Below are positions 11,112-22,645 of a stretch of 64,000 nt of DNA, one piece after another. The DNA comes from Zygnema cylindricum (lineage: Eukaryota; Streptophyta; Zygnematophyceae; Zygnematales; Zygnemataceae): NCBI GenBank assembly GCA_037447655.1, contig JBBHKE010001015.1, positions 1 through 64,000 on the forward strand, read 5' to 3'. Positions within the stretch are counted from its first letter, which is position 1. Each line of letters opens with the position of its first letter. The position numbers and the translations under genes were made by a program. The notes below the pieces were generated by a model. It was not told where the DNA came from. It worked only from the letters and a program-made list of their open reading frames with translations, and did not search any database.

Positions 11112-12133
11112 TGTTGAAATTAATAGATTTCTAGAGTATTTTCTAGGTTTAAAATGTTAGTATAAAAGAAAAAGGAAAAGGACAGACAGCCTGCTTACAC
11201 CTCCTCTCTCTAGCCCCCATACTTGTTGTAGTCACTGAAGGATAGAGAGAGTGGTTGATCCATGGCTGCCTTAGTTCAACAGGTAGATATTTTTAAGGCT
11301 ACTAAAAATATACCTGAGACCCAAGATTTGATCCTGGTACCTGCGGTTCGTCAAGCTGGCCGATAGTGGTCAGCTTTATCCTACTAGACTAGGACCAATG
11401 CTAAATGCTATACTATGTGATAGATATATATATATTTAGGAAGGAGCAAATCCATTTAACTAAAACTGTGTACGGCGTACATGGATACGGTTTTATGAAT
11501 GTACCAATTCAAAACAGATACCACGCATTTTGTTTCGACAACGAAACAAATATCGCGCAAGTATTTATTACGGCCAAGATTGCGTCTCGCCGCAAATCCA
11601 ACGGCGCACATCATCGCCGAAATCCCGGAGTAGTCACTTTGGCGTTTAGTGACATGGCATGACCTGGAGCCACGTGGAGAGATGACATTCGGTCATAGGA
11701 ATTCCGAGGAATGTACGGACGAGTGAAAAGGATACACGCGTCCACTTAATAGTCTTGTCATACATAGGCCGTACAAAAGGTACACCGGCAGTAGTACTTT
11801 TTGGTACGGTACAGTAATTTGATTGGTCCGTACTTCAGTAGATAGAAGTTATTAGAGGAAATCAGGACTTAGAAAATTTTGGTAGGCAGTCACCTCTCCC
11901 TTTGAGAGTTTGTACAAATTGACATTTTTACTGCCTCATAACTTATCGCCTGGTTGGGCGTTTTCAGAGATTCTTTTTGCTACGGACTCAGAGGAGTTGA
12001 GGCTGCACAGGGGTTCAGTCAAATTGTCAGTGTGACTTTTTGGGCAACAGTGGCTGTGGGTTAAAGTGGGCTAATTAACAACTATCTAGAGGCTTCCTAT
12101 ATTCTATAGTCCAATGGAGGACACAAAATTGCA
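11112..12133 (+). repeat. Copia A 5' LTR
   Basis: Starts tgttgaaattaatag and ends ggacacaaaattgca. It closely matches the 3' LTR with scattered substitutions. On the minus strand it carries a tRNA-like pair of boxes (A-box-like tagtctagtagg at 11380-11391, B-box-like ggatcaaatc at 11334-11345). Confidence 0.93.
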
Positions 12134-12148
12134 GGTTATGGGCCCACC
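12134..12148 (+). promoter_or_regulatory. Copia A primer-binding site (anticodon arm of tRNA-iMet)
   Basis: ggttatgggcccacc directly follows the LTR. ggttatgggccca is the reverse complement of the anticodon stem-loop of eukaryotic initiator tRNA-Met (tgggcccataacc, CAT anticodon). Drosophila copia uses this half-tRNA site; most plant copia elements use tggtatcagagc. The putative gag ATG (12138-12140) lies inside the site. Confidence 0.85.
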
Positions 12149-13360
12149 CTCTAGGGTGCCCACTTTTAATAGATCTCGGTTCATCTATTGGGAAGCTATG
12201 ATGATGGGAGCTTTGTGTGAAAAACGATACTAGGGTATCGTCAGTAGACAAGTGATACGTCCACCTTCGGGAACTCCGCCAGGATTTGGAGGAGTAAGGT
12301 TTTCTGCAGCAGCGACTGCTTCCGCGGAGGAGGCAGATGATGGGGACAGCAGTGTGTTCGAAAAGGGGAAAGGGAAGGAGACACCCCTCACCCCTATTGC
12401 CATGGCACCAAGAGCGGCGGCCGTGAAGACAGTGGAGAACGATGTTCAAATGTGGGAAGACATAAACATGGCTGCCAAGAACTTCATTCTAAGGCATCTC
12501 ACTCAAGCATTGGCCACCTCTCACCTTAATATTTACAAGGCCGAGGAGTTGTGGGAAAGTTTGGTGGAGATCTATAGAGCTGGTACCATTCAGGAGCTCT
12601 AGTTGGCTGAGCAAAAGCTAGTGAGTTACACTTACAAAGGAGGAAATTGCAATGATCTTTCTTGTTTGTATATGGAGATGGAAAGTGCTGGTTGGACAGG
12701 CACAATGAAAATGAAAGTAAACACTCTCATCATGAAGTTACCAGACGAGTATGAGAACTTAGTGTACCGAGTACAAGAAATGACTGATAGTTCATGGAAG
12801 TGGAATACAGTGGTCAGGATGATACTTGTGCAGGATAATACCATGGAGATCAGGGGAGGTGGAAAGAGCGTTCAAGCTCTAGCCGCCGGAGGGGACAGGT
12901 GGAGACCGGAACCGAAAAAAACCATACAAAGGAGAAAGAGTCCAACCCTGAGGACCGAGGCCCCCAAAGGGCCTATGTCATTTTTGCAAAAAGCTAGGGC
13001 ACTTTATTGCGGATTGTGCCAAGCTGGCGGAGCTGAGGCTCAAAGAGAACCAAGGAGGGGGTTTCTTCCGGAGGGAAGAAAAAGGCACTTTTGGTCACAA
13101 AAGTGATAGGAGACACCGAGGACGAGTCCTCTGAGGAGGATGGGGAGCTTCTTCTTGACGAGAGTCTGGAGGAGAAGGAGATCCCTCGCAGAAAAAAGTG
13201 TGCCCTTAGAGCAATTCGGGAAGCTCCACAGGAAGGATGGATCATCCACTCAGGTGCATCCATGCATATGTGTCGTGACAAAGACCTCTTAAATCCATAC
13301 TGTATAAATAAAGTATGGGGATGGGAGAGTTGTTACTACAGATCTAGTGGGATCAGTTGA
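12138..13360 (+). pseudogene. Copia A gag-protease region, broken
   Basis: From the ATG inside the primer-binding site one frame continues through two TAG codons (12231-12233, 12600-12602). It encodes a retrotran_gag_2/UBN2-type capsid (NMAAKNFILRHLTQAL). A frameshift before ~12975 separates the capsid from the zinc knuckle, whose CX2CX4HX4C pattern (CHFCKKLGHFIADC) survives in another frame. The protease motif reads WIIHSGASMHMC, where copia B has VDSGASMHMC. The catalytic Asp is thus replaced by His. A further break lies near 13300-13400. Confidence 0.85.
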
Positions 13361-13410
13361 CCTGAAAGTTTTAGTGGGGGGGTAAGACGTCTATTCTCAC
13401 TTTCTCAGAT

Positions 13411-16400
13411 GTGCTTTATATTCCTCAGCTGAGTAAAAATCTTGTTTCTACATCTGTGTTAGATGACAAAGAGTTTGATACTTTCACTAGAAAGGGAGTT
13501 TTTACAGCCAAGTATGGGGATGAAGTTTACTTCACTGCAGATAAGGGTAGCCAAGGAATGTTTAGGCTTAACCTGAGTAATGAAAAGAAGAATGCTTACT
13601 ATGTTGGTGTCCCAAAATTGATGATTTGGCATAAGCGGTTGGGGCATGTGCATTTTGATAGGTTGAGGGAGATGAAGAAGCTGGGTGTGGTAGAAGGCAT
13701 TCAGTTCAGTGATAATGAAATGGTGGAAGATTGTAGTGGTTGTGCCCAAGGAAAAACTCACAGACTTCCTTTTCCAAAAGCCGCCACATATAGGGGGGAA
13801 AAAGTACTAGATTTTATCCACACAGATATCTGGGGACCACCAAGGGTACCCTCAGTTGGAGGGAAAAGATATATGTTGACAATCAGTGATGATTGGTCTA
13901 GATACTCTAGAGTTTATTTTCTAAAAACAAAGTCAGAAACACCAACTTACTTCAAAGAGTACAAAGCCTGGAGTGAGAAGTTGCATGGAACCCCCATTAA
14001 GAGAATAAGGAGTGATAATGGGGGAGAGTATACCTCTAACCAATTTGAGGAATACTTAAGAGATGAGGGAGTTTAACACCAGAAAACTGTACTTCATAAT
14101 CCGGAACAAAATGGTGTTGCAATAAGGCTAAACCGAACACTAGGAGATAGTGTATGCAGTATGTTGGCTGACAAGAAAATTGGAAAGAGATTTTGGGCAA
14201 AAGCCATGAACTGTGCCAATTACATTAAAAATAGAGTCCTCACATCAGCAGTCAAAGGTATGACACCTTATGAGAGAGGGGTTGGAAGAAAACTAGATAT
14301 CTTTCACCTTAAAGTTTATGGTAGTCAAGTTTATAGTCTAGAAACGGATAAGAAAAACTGGAAACTTGATGCTAAGGGAAAACCTGGATATTTTGTGGGA
14401 TATGATGAGGATGTTAAGGGATATAGAGTTTATAACTTAGCAAAGCAAGATATCATTCTCGTAAAACACCTAGTTTTCATGGATGAAGGAAAGTCAATTG
14501 ACCCGTTTAAATATACTAAGAAGATAAGAATCAGGATTGAGTCCGAGAGTAAGGAGAACTCTGTTTTTCCCGAAAAGGACATGAGTGATACCGTGATTGC
14601 AGATTCAAGGGAGATCCAAGATACAGGAGAGCTACCAGATACCCCACATATTCCCATGGATTTCGAGGAGACAGAAGAGGAGGAATCGGAACCATCTTCC
14701 ATGAATAGGGGAGCTAATGAGACACTAAGGAGGAACCCAAGACTTCCCTCTATTCCAGCTTCAGAATTTGAAGGAGGGAGAAGGAGCAGCAAAAGGCTAC
14801 AAGAGAAACAGGCGGCTCATAAGGTAACTAAGCTATCACATCCTGATGAGCCTCAGTCATACTTGGAGGCAGTGAACAGTCCAGAAAAGGACAGATGGAT
14901 CAGGGCCATAAATGATGAAATGGCTTCCATCATGGAAGCAAATACCTGGGAACTAGCGGATTGCCCTCCAGACAGAAAACCTATTCGGTGTAAATGGGTC
15001 TTTAAACTAAAACTAAACCCTGACAATACCATCGAAAGATATAAGGCTCGTTTGGTGGCAAAGGGTTTCACCCAAAAGGAGGGGATTGACTATGAGGAGA
15101 CATTCGCCCCAGTTGTTCGTTTCCCATCAGTCAGGATTCTCCTCAGTCTAGCAACAGCGGAAGACATGGAAATTCATCAGATGGACATTAAGACCGCCTT
15201 CCTCAATGGTGAGTTAGAGAAAGAAATCTTCATGAGGCAACCAGAGGGATTTGTGGAGAATGGAGAAGAGAGTAAAGTCTGCAGGCTCATAAAATCTTTA
15301 TATGGACTTAAGCAGGCTCCACGACAGTGGAATAAGAAACTAGATGAGTTTCTTACTAGTCTAGGATATATCAGGATCAGCTCTGACCATTCTATCTATA
15401 TGTTTGAGGATGAGAATAGTGTGGTCTTTATTGCAATTTATGTGGATGATCTGCTGGTGTTAAGTAAGTCTTTGGAAAAGATCAATAAGTTGAAGAAACA
15501 TCTTACAAGCAGATTTGACATGAAAGATTTAGGGGAGGCAAGATATATTTTGGGAATTCAAATGGAAAGAGATAGGGGTAAGAGGATCATAAGACTAACT
15601 CAGAAAGAAGCAATAGGAAATATGCTTGAGAAATTTCAAATGGAGAAAGCTAACAGTTGTACCACTCCCATGGACTTGAAAAAAGTAAGTGATGGGAGTG
15701 TAGAAGGAGGAGTGATAATCTTAGATGATCAGATGAGTCCAGAGGAGAGAGAGTTTATGAAGTCTATTGCTTACAGAGAGGTCGTAGGAAGTTTGATCTA
15801 CTTTATGAATTGTACAAGGCCAGACATAGCGACAGCAGTAGGAGTCCTCAGTAGGAGTCTCTATGATCCTAGAAAAAGAGATTGGGAGGCAGCCAAGAGA
15901 GTCATGCGATATCTGGTTGGAACTAGAGAATTATGGTTGCATTTGGGAGGGGAGCACACTGATATCACCACTTCGAGTGATGCCAGTTATGGGGATGCAC
16001 CTTTGAGAAGATGCACTTCTGGATAGGTTTTGTATGTGGGGGAAGGTGCTTGCTGTTGGAGCAGTAAGCAACAAAAGGTGGTCGCTCAGTCTACTATGGA
16101 GGTTGAGTATATGGCGTCTTGTTCTGCTGTAAAAGAACTAATGTGGGTGAAGTCATTATTGCAAGAACTGGGATATATGAAGGAGGGAGTGCATGAAATC
16201 TTTTGTGATAATCAAGCTGCAATCGCAATTTCAGCCAATCCAAAACACCATTTCAAAGCAAAACATATGGACATAAGATTAAGCTTTGTAAGAGAAAAAG
16301 TTGAAAATAAAATTTTAAATCTTGTGTATAGACCTGATGAAGAAATGGTGGCTGACATGATGACCAAACCTGTGCCCTCTCCTAAATTAAAATATTGTCG

Positions 16401-16440
16401 GGAAAAATGCGGGTTGAAAGAAAAATTAAAATTAGACTAG
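13411..16440 (+). pseudogene. Copia A pol: integrase, reverse transcriptase, RNase H
   Basis: One reading frame interrupted only by TAA at 14074-14076 and TAG at 16024-16026. It contains a GAG-pre-integrase HHCC zinc site (WHKRLGHVHFDRL, CSGCAQGKTHRLPF) and integrase core Asp residues in FIHTDIWGP and IRSDNGGEY. The usual third catalytic residue is lost: QNGVAIRLNRT here against QNGVAERLNRT in copia B. The reverse transcriptase has KARLVAKGFTQ, QMDIKTAFLNG and an intact YVDDLLVL. RNase H has TMEVEYMA, CDNQAAIA and MVADMMTKP. It would act in a cytoplasmic virus-like particle and the nucleus if functional. Confidence 0.93.
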
Positions 16441-16453
16441 AAAAAAAGGGGTG

Positions 16454-17476
16454 TGTTGAAATTAATAGATTTCTAGAGTATTTTCAAGGTTTAAAATGTT
16501 AATATAAAAGAAAAAGAAAAAGGACAGACAGCCTGCCTACACCTCCTCTCTCTAGCCCCCATACTTGTTGTAGTCACAGAAGGATAGAGAGAGTGGTTGA
16601 TCTATGGCTGCCTTAGTTCAACAGGTAGATATTTTTAAGGCTACTAAAAATATACCTGACGGACCTGGGATTTGATCCTGGTACCTGCGGTTCGTCAAGC
16701 TGGCCGATAGTGGTCAGCTTTATCCTACTAGACTAGGACCAACGCTAAATGCTATACTATGTGATAGATATATATATATTTAGGAAGGAGCAAATCCATT
16801 TAACTAAAACTGTGTACGGCGTACATGGATACGGTTTTATGAATGTACCAATTCAAAACGGATACCACGCATTTTGTTTCGACAACGAAACAAATATCGC
16901 GCAAGTATTTATTACGGCCAAGATTGCCTCTCGCTGCAAATCCAACGGCCCACATCATCGCCGAAATCCCGGAGTTGTCACTTTGGCGTTTAGTGACGTG
17001 GCATGACCTGGAGCCACGTGGAGAGATGACATTCGGTCATAGGAATTCCGAGGAATGTACGGACGAGTGAAAAGGAGACACGCGTCCACTTAATAGTCTT
17101 GTCGTACATAGGCCGTACAAAAGGTACACCGGCAGTAGTACTTTTTGGTACGGTACAGTAATCTGATTGGTCCGTACTTCAGTAGATAGAAGTTATTAGA
17201 GGAAATCAGGACTTAGAAAATTTTGGTAGGCAGTCACCTCTCCCTTTGAGAGTTTGTACAAATTGGCATTTTTACTGCCTCATAACTTATCGCCTGGTTG
17301 GGCGTTTTCAGAGATTCTTTTTGCTACGGACTCAGGGGAGTCCAGGCTGCACAAGGGTGCAGTCAAATTTTCAGTGTGACTTTTTGGGCAGCAGTGGCTG
17401 TGGGTTAAAGTGGGCTAGTTAACAACTATCTAGAGGCTTTCGTATTCTGTAGTCCATTGGAGGACACAGAATTGCA
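16454..17476 (+). repeat. Copia A 3' LTR
   Basis: Starts tgttgaaattaatag after the purine tract and ends ggacacagaattgca. It is followed by cattt, the target-site duplication. Confidence 0.93.
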
Positions 17477-18120
17477 CATTTCAGTTTGTTATTGTGTATA
17501 GAACGCAACTATAGCAACAAGCATTCCATGTTTACGTTTCGTTTCACATAACTTATATTGAACCCAGCGATTGATTTTAATATCGTTGTCGTACGCGGTG
17601 AGAACGAGCGTTGTATGACGTTAAATATAGACCCTTTACCTTAATAAGGTGCTCGGCGGCTTGCTTTATTAGAATTAATGTATTGTAATATTGGGACATA
17701 AGTGTATTAGCGATACGTTTACTTAGATTAGACGTCGAACAAGCCTCTTGTTAGTATCATTGTTAATTCTAATTGAACGTAAAACGAAGAAAAACCACTT
17801 ATTAGGATACATGTTAATTCTAATTGGCGATAATACGCCGACGAAAGATGATCAGTCGTCGTTGGAAGATTATCATTGGTTGTTGCCGAAAACACGTGGC
17901 ATGTTTACTATCCACGCATTCTTAAAGTTGGTCAGTTTTCGTACGTGACGTTAGAACAACCGTTTTTCGGGGTTACGACGCCGCATTTTTTCCCATCATC
18001 TTTTTGCCGTACGCACTGTAAGTTGGAGGTCTTTCCATGGCGCTGACAACATTTCATCGACGACGTCAGTTTTTGAAATATTTTGCCAAATCGAAACATT
18101 TTTTACGTAATCCCGCTACG
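17477..18120. repeat. Right half of duplicated unit, copy 1
   Basis: Continues the unit broken by copia A. It is near-identical to 18666-19306, including tattgtgtatagaacgcaac and cgctgacaacatttcatcg-like text, ending at gtaatcccgct. No gene is seen; small open frames differ between the copies. Confidence 0.85.
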
Positions 18121-18233
18121 GTTTCCGTACGTTTTCGTACATCGTACAGCGAAAACTAACGAACGGTATGAAAGTAACGAATACTACGTAGTTTTCGGAA
18201 AAAAGTCGAAATCCGTACGAATAGGACAACTAT

Positions 18234-19306
18234 GGTTTTATTGTAATTTCTCCATAACGCTGATTTGGGTATACATGATCCGCCGTCGTAGCATATACGG
18301 TAAAATAGGTGGAAGTACAAAATATGACAACCCGTACGACGTGGCGTCCTTCCACTACAAAATCCATAATTCTATTTTGGGTTTGCGAATATACAATCAT
18401 TACACCGTGCATAATTATACACTAAAATAGGTAAGAGTAAAAACCGTCGAAATGTACGGGTATGTGTACTTTCACTTAAGTTCATTCGTGACTCTAATAA
18501 GCGTTTGTTTCGCACGCGGTGAATATGATTACAGTAAAAAAGGTGCGAGGACAACATAGGACGAAACGTACATTGTCGCGTCATACAGGCGATTCTATGT
18601 TTCGGGGTTGTGAAACGCAGTTATCTTATAACGCTATGTAACCGTGCAACTATAATACGTTCATTCATTTCAATTTGTTATTGTGTATAGAACGCAACTA
18701 TAGCAACAAGCATTCCATGTTTACGTTTCGTTTCACATAACTTACATTGAACCCAGCGATTGATTTTAATATCGTTGTCGTACGCGGTGAGAACGAGCGT
18801 TGTATGACGTTAAATATGGACCCTTAACCTTAATAAGGTGCCCGGCGGCTTGCTTTATTAGAATTAATGTATTGTAATATTGGGACATAAGTGTATTAAC
18901 GATACGTTTACTTAGATCAGACGTCGAACAAGCCTCTTATTAGTATCAATGTTAATTCTAATTGAACGTAAAACGAAGAAAAATCACTTATTATGATACA
19001 TGTTAATTCTAATTGGCGGTAATACGCCGACGAAAGATGATCAGTCGACGTTGGAAGATTATCATTTGTTGTTGCCGAAAACACGTGGCATGTTTACTAT
19101 CCACGCTTTTTAAAGTTGGTCAGTTTTGGTAAGTGACGTTAGAACAACCGTTTTTCGGGGTTACGACGCCGCATTTTTTCCCATCATCTTTTTGCCGTAC
19201 GCACTGTAAGCTGGAGGTCTTTCCATGGCGCTGACATCATTTCATCGACGACGTCAGTTTTGAAATATTTTGCCAAATCGAAACATTTTTTACGTAATCC
19301 CGCTTC
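18234..19306. repeat. Duplicated unit, copy 2 (uninterrupted)
   Basis: Shows the pre-insertion arrangement: cattcatttcaatttgtta (about 18664) is continuous here, whereas copia A splits it in copy 1. The repeat period without copia is about 1.27 kb. Its right end leads directly into the 5' region of the pogo-like gene. Confidence 0.85.
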
Positions 19307-20713
19307 TATTCCCGCGTTTTTAAATATTTAAAAATTTAAAGGCATAATCAAGTTCAAAATTTGAATTTTTAACGAAATTTTTAAAATGGCAAATCCCTCC
19401 ATTTTTACAGCGAAAATTCACTTTCAGTTGCATCTCGTGTATTATATAAATGTATTTGTGATGATGAAGACGACAGTATCACCACTTCTTCCTCATTTGC
19501 TTGGGTTGCCATTTTCTTCCTTTGCAGCAGCTCTTATTTTTTATTTTTAAGGTGATATTAAGGTTTTGAAATTATGTGGACCCTTAATAGAATTTGGGGT
19601 GCCAACCCTGCCAATAACATCAACAATCCACACAATGCTCAGTCTGAACAAGATGAAGAAATGGAAAGGGTCGACGAGGAAATCGCATTTCCGAACGAGG
19701 AAGGCAGTGAGGCGGAAGTCGAAACCTCGGTTGACCCGGCGGCCATTGTGGAAGGGTTTTTTCCGTCCTCGGCCAATTCGAGAGGACGTGTTCCTCACAG
19801 GAAAGTTCAACATGTGTCGACTAAGGTAACACGGCTGCGAGTTATAAACTGGATGCTGAGGGATTGCGAAAAAAACGGGTCGAAAGAACTCATTCCAAGG
19901 ACGTTGAGGAAGTTTCCCGAGCATTTTACCGGAGTCTACAATACAAGTAAGCCATTTTAAACATACCTCATCCCATTTATTAAATGGTTTCGTCGCATCC
20001 TTCCTGTTTTTTTATTATTTCCATTCACAATGCGTTGTTTTATTTTATTATTGTTGTGCTTCTAAAGTATTTGTACATTATTATGTTGGACCGCCGCCGT
20101 TCCTTCTCAATCTACATCCTAACTTGTCATTGCCTCGCCATTAGTGCGTGTTTTTTTATGTTGTCGGTTGGTATGCATTGTCTTGTTATATTTTGGTATT
20201 ATTTTCATCGTGTCCTACGATTTCCTTGTGGGGACAACGTATTAGCGACGAAGGGTCTTTGTCGCGGTGTATGCGATGACATCGTGTCGTCGCTTCAATG
20301 ATGGGTTCGACAAATTCATTGAATGTATGAGGACGCCTCGTTTGGTCGAAAGTGCGAATGACGGACGACAGTGGTTCGTCGTTTCGACTAAACCACCGAC
20401 GACATCATTTCAGTCAATCAAACGCTGGTATACTTCAATATAATTCGCGGCCGTCGACGTTGTTTTGTCGATTCGATGTTAAGAAACGCGAATATGTTTG
20501 AACGCTCGACGACATTGTTTCGTCGCTTAGATGTCGGTTCTATAACTTCGCAGGGCCAACGGTTAAATTTTCCGTCGATGAATACTTGTCTACGTTTTTA
20601 TAGCACCGAGATCTAAGTAAAGATCTCACCAAATTTGCCTCTTTTAGGTTGTTTTTTTCTCCCTTAACTGTGTAACTACTTTGTTTCCCGGGAAGCAATT
20701 GTTTTTTTTCTCT

Positions 20714-22243
20714 ATGGAGGGCGGCCGACGACCATTCAAACGACTTCGCTCTGCCATTCAGAGACGATATCGTCCACGACTAAATGAAACCGAGGTAAGG
20801 GGTCATATACCTAGAGGATAGAATTTATTAAGGGAAAGGGAGGCGGTTATAAAACAATTTAGGGAAAAAAGGGAGATAGCGTTAGGGGAAGATATTGAAA
20901 GAGAACGTGAGGAAGGGGCGGAACTGGTTAGGGAGAGGGAAATAGAGGGGGCGGAAGAAAGGCAAAGTTTGGATGAGGAGGCGGTTGGGCATGAGATACT
21001 GGAGGCGGAGGTGGTAGTTCGAGAGAGGGGGGCAACCGGAGGAGTATTAGGGAGTAGGGTGGAACCGGAGGAGGGTGGTGGGGAAAGAGTTGGAATGGAC
21101 TTGGTTTTGACGGAGGGGGAGGAATCGGGTGCCGAAATAGAGGCGGTGGAGGAATAGGAGGCGGTGGGGAGGGGAGGGACGGGGACGGAGAGGGTAGTAA
21201 GGAGAATTGTGCCAGAGAGGGGGATTCCGGATGAAGGGGTTGGAGCCGAGGAAGAAGGTGTCCACGAAGTAGAAGGGGGTAAGGAAGAAGACGAAGAATA
21301 CGACCCCTCGCGAACCGCGTCGGACGAGCCTATAGAGGACGGGGAAGAGCCTACGGAAGAGGAGGAAGTACCGGAAGAAACCGAATCGTCGAACATTCCA
21401 GTGACAAAGTACGAGGACAATCCGACAACCTCGGACGAGCAATCTTTGAAGAGCTCGGAGAGGCGCATGGAGGAAGAATATGGAGACGAAGACGAGGTCG
21501 TTGCTTTTCCACCTTCACCGAACCGCGAAAGAGATATCGTGGCGGTACAACCACCTCAAATTCCGGCCGCCTATGATGTTCCCATTCGAGAGGAAGAACC
21601 CGATTGGTTTTTTCCGCCTCCCGTCAGAGATGAGGCCATGGATGGCTTCTCACCATCGGCGGCCCACTATATCCCAGTCGAGGAGTGGCCGGACTATTGG
21701 CGTTATGGGGAGGCTCGGCCTCTCGTACAGAATTTGAACCCCGTCCCGGAGATTCTAGACATCGCTCCGGATGTCCCCTCCCACCCAACATGGTTGTACA
21801 TCTCATCGTACAACCATGCTTCAAATTTCCCTTACATTAGGCATTTTCAGCCTAATGATGAACGTTTTACATGGATCGTACGTCGACCGATCGGATTCGA
21901 AATCGATGTGCCGGAATTAATGCGGCATTATCACCCTTGGGATCCACGGTTATTCACCATTCTACGTCGTGCAACTCGTACTCCAGAGCTAAACGAAATT
22001 TTAGAGGCTCGAAGTGCGGTTTTACAACGCTTCCAAAATGTGCAAGTGAGGCGTACGTACCTTTGGGAAATTCCGAGGGTCCCACATGTCGATGAGCCCC
22101 CTCCACCGCTAGAATTGGAGCAATTAAGGAATGAAGTTGAAAATCTCAATCGGCGGGTCGAGGCTCAAGAATTAGCGATGAGAGAGGTTCGTCGCTTAAT
22201 AAATAATCTCACGCGAAAGCTTGCAGGAATTAGGCGTCGTTGA
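20714..22243 (+). pseudogene. Intron-nested accessory ORF of the pogo-like unit (charged, coiled coil)
   Basis: A single 510-codon frame from ATG at 20714 to TGA at 22243, broken only by two TAG codons (20819-20821, 21155-21157). It lies in the same orientation wholly inside intron 1 of the transposase. It begins with a basic segment (MEGGRRPFKRLRSAIQRR). A long Glu/Arg- then Glu/Asp-rich stretch follows, then a Pro/aromatic-rich segment (EEPDWFFPPPV, EEWPDYWRYGEA). The C-terminus is a predicted coiled coil (LEQLRNEVENLNRRVEAQ) ending in basic residues. A GTAAGG at 20795 could be a splice donor, which might remove the first TAG. I do not recognise the family. A transposon-encoded DNA-binding or accessory protein, or a Gag-like protein from a separate nested element, are both possible. 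Confidence 0.55.
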
Positions 22244-22469
22244 TGCGCGATGATGAAGGTCAATTTCATGGCCTTCATTCGACAAAGAGGTATCCCGATT
22301 TCTCCCTCACCCTACATAACATGTCCCAATGTTTTGTTTTTTTATTTATTTTTTCCATACGTGTATAAATTTAATACATCTCATCCATATTCTAGCCTTG
22401 TGAATGTAAATTTAACTTTAACTCTTACCTTTGGATTTGTTGATGTCGGTATTATGTTTGATAGTTCTC

Positions 22470-22645
22470 ATTCCCGGTTTAACGACGAGACAGGGTCATC
22501 GCTGAACTGTCGAATTTTCATTAGTGTTCGGCAAACGACTACGTATAAACGTCGTTTACGAAAAAAGTTATCAATTCATTGATTTAACGACGACTTTCTG
22601 TCGTCGCTAATTCAACGAAAGTAGCACTTCGTCGCTAAATATTCC
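22470..22645. repeat. CGACGA/TCGTCGCT hairpin cluster in intron 1
   Basis: Contains acgacgactttctgtcgtcgct (stem-loop, about 22588) and several single cgacga and cgtcgct words. The same palindromic words occur at 20220-20550 and in the array at 31400-31940, suggesting one element spans all of them. Confidence 0.6.

Larger units (their letters stand above)
11112..17476 (+). mobile_element. Full-length Ty1/copia retrotransposon, copia A
   Basis: 6,365-bp element with LTRs of 1,022 bp (11112-12133) and 1,023 bp (16454-17476), TG...CA ends, primer-binding site at 12134 and purine tract aaaaaaagggg just before the 3' LTR. It is flanked by cattt (11107-11111 and 17477-17481). Domain order is Gag, protease, integrase, reverse transcriptase, RNase H, which defines Ty1/copia. 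Several nonsense codons, frameshifts and lost catalytic residues show that it cannot act autonomously. It lies inside copy 1 of the duplicated unit that starts at 9323. Confidence 0.95.

Noticed and set aside
11321-11400. A functional tRNA gene inside the LTR
   Set aside because: The acceptor ends pair at only five of seven positions and the B box is imperfect. Kept only as a tRNA-like observation.
11405-11662. 85-codon frame, also present at 16749-17006
   Set aside because: The recurrence is explained by the two LTRs of copia A; no domain is recognised.
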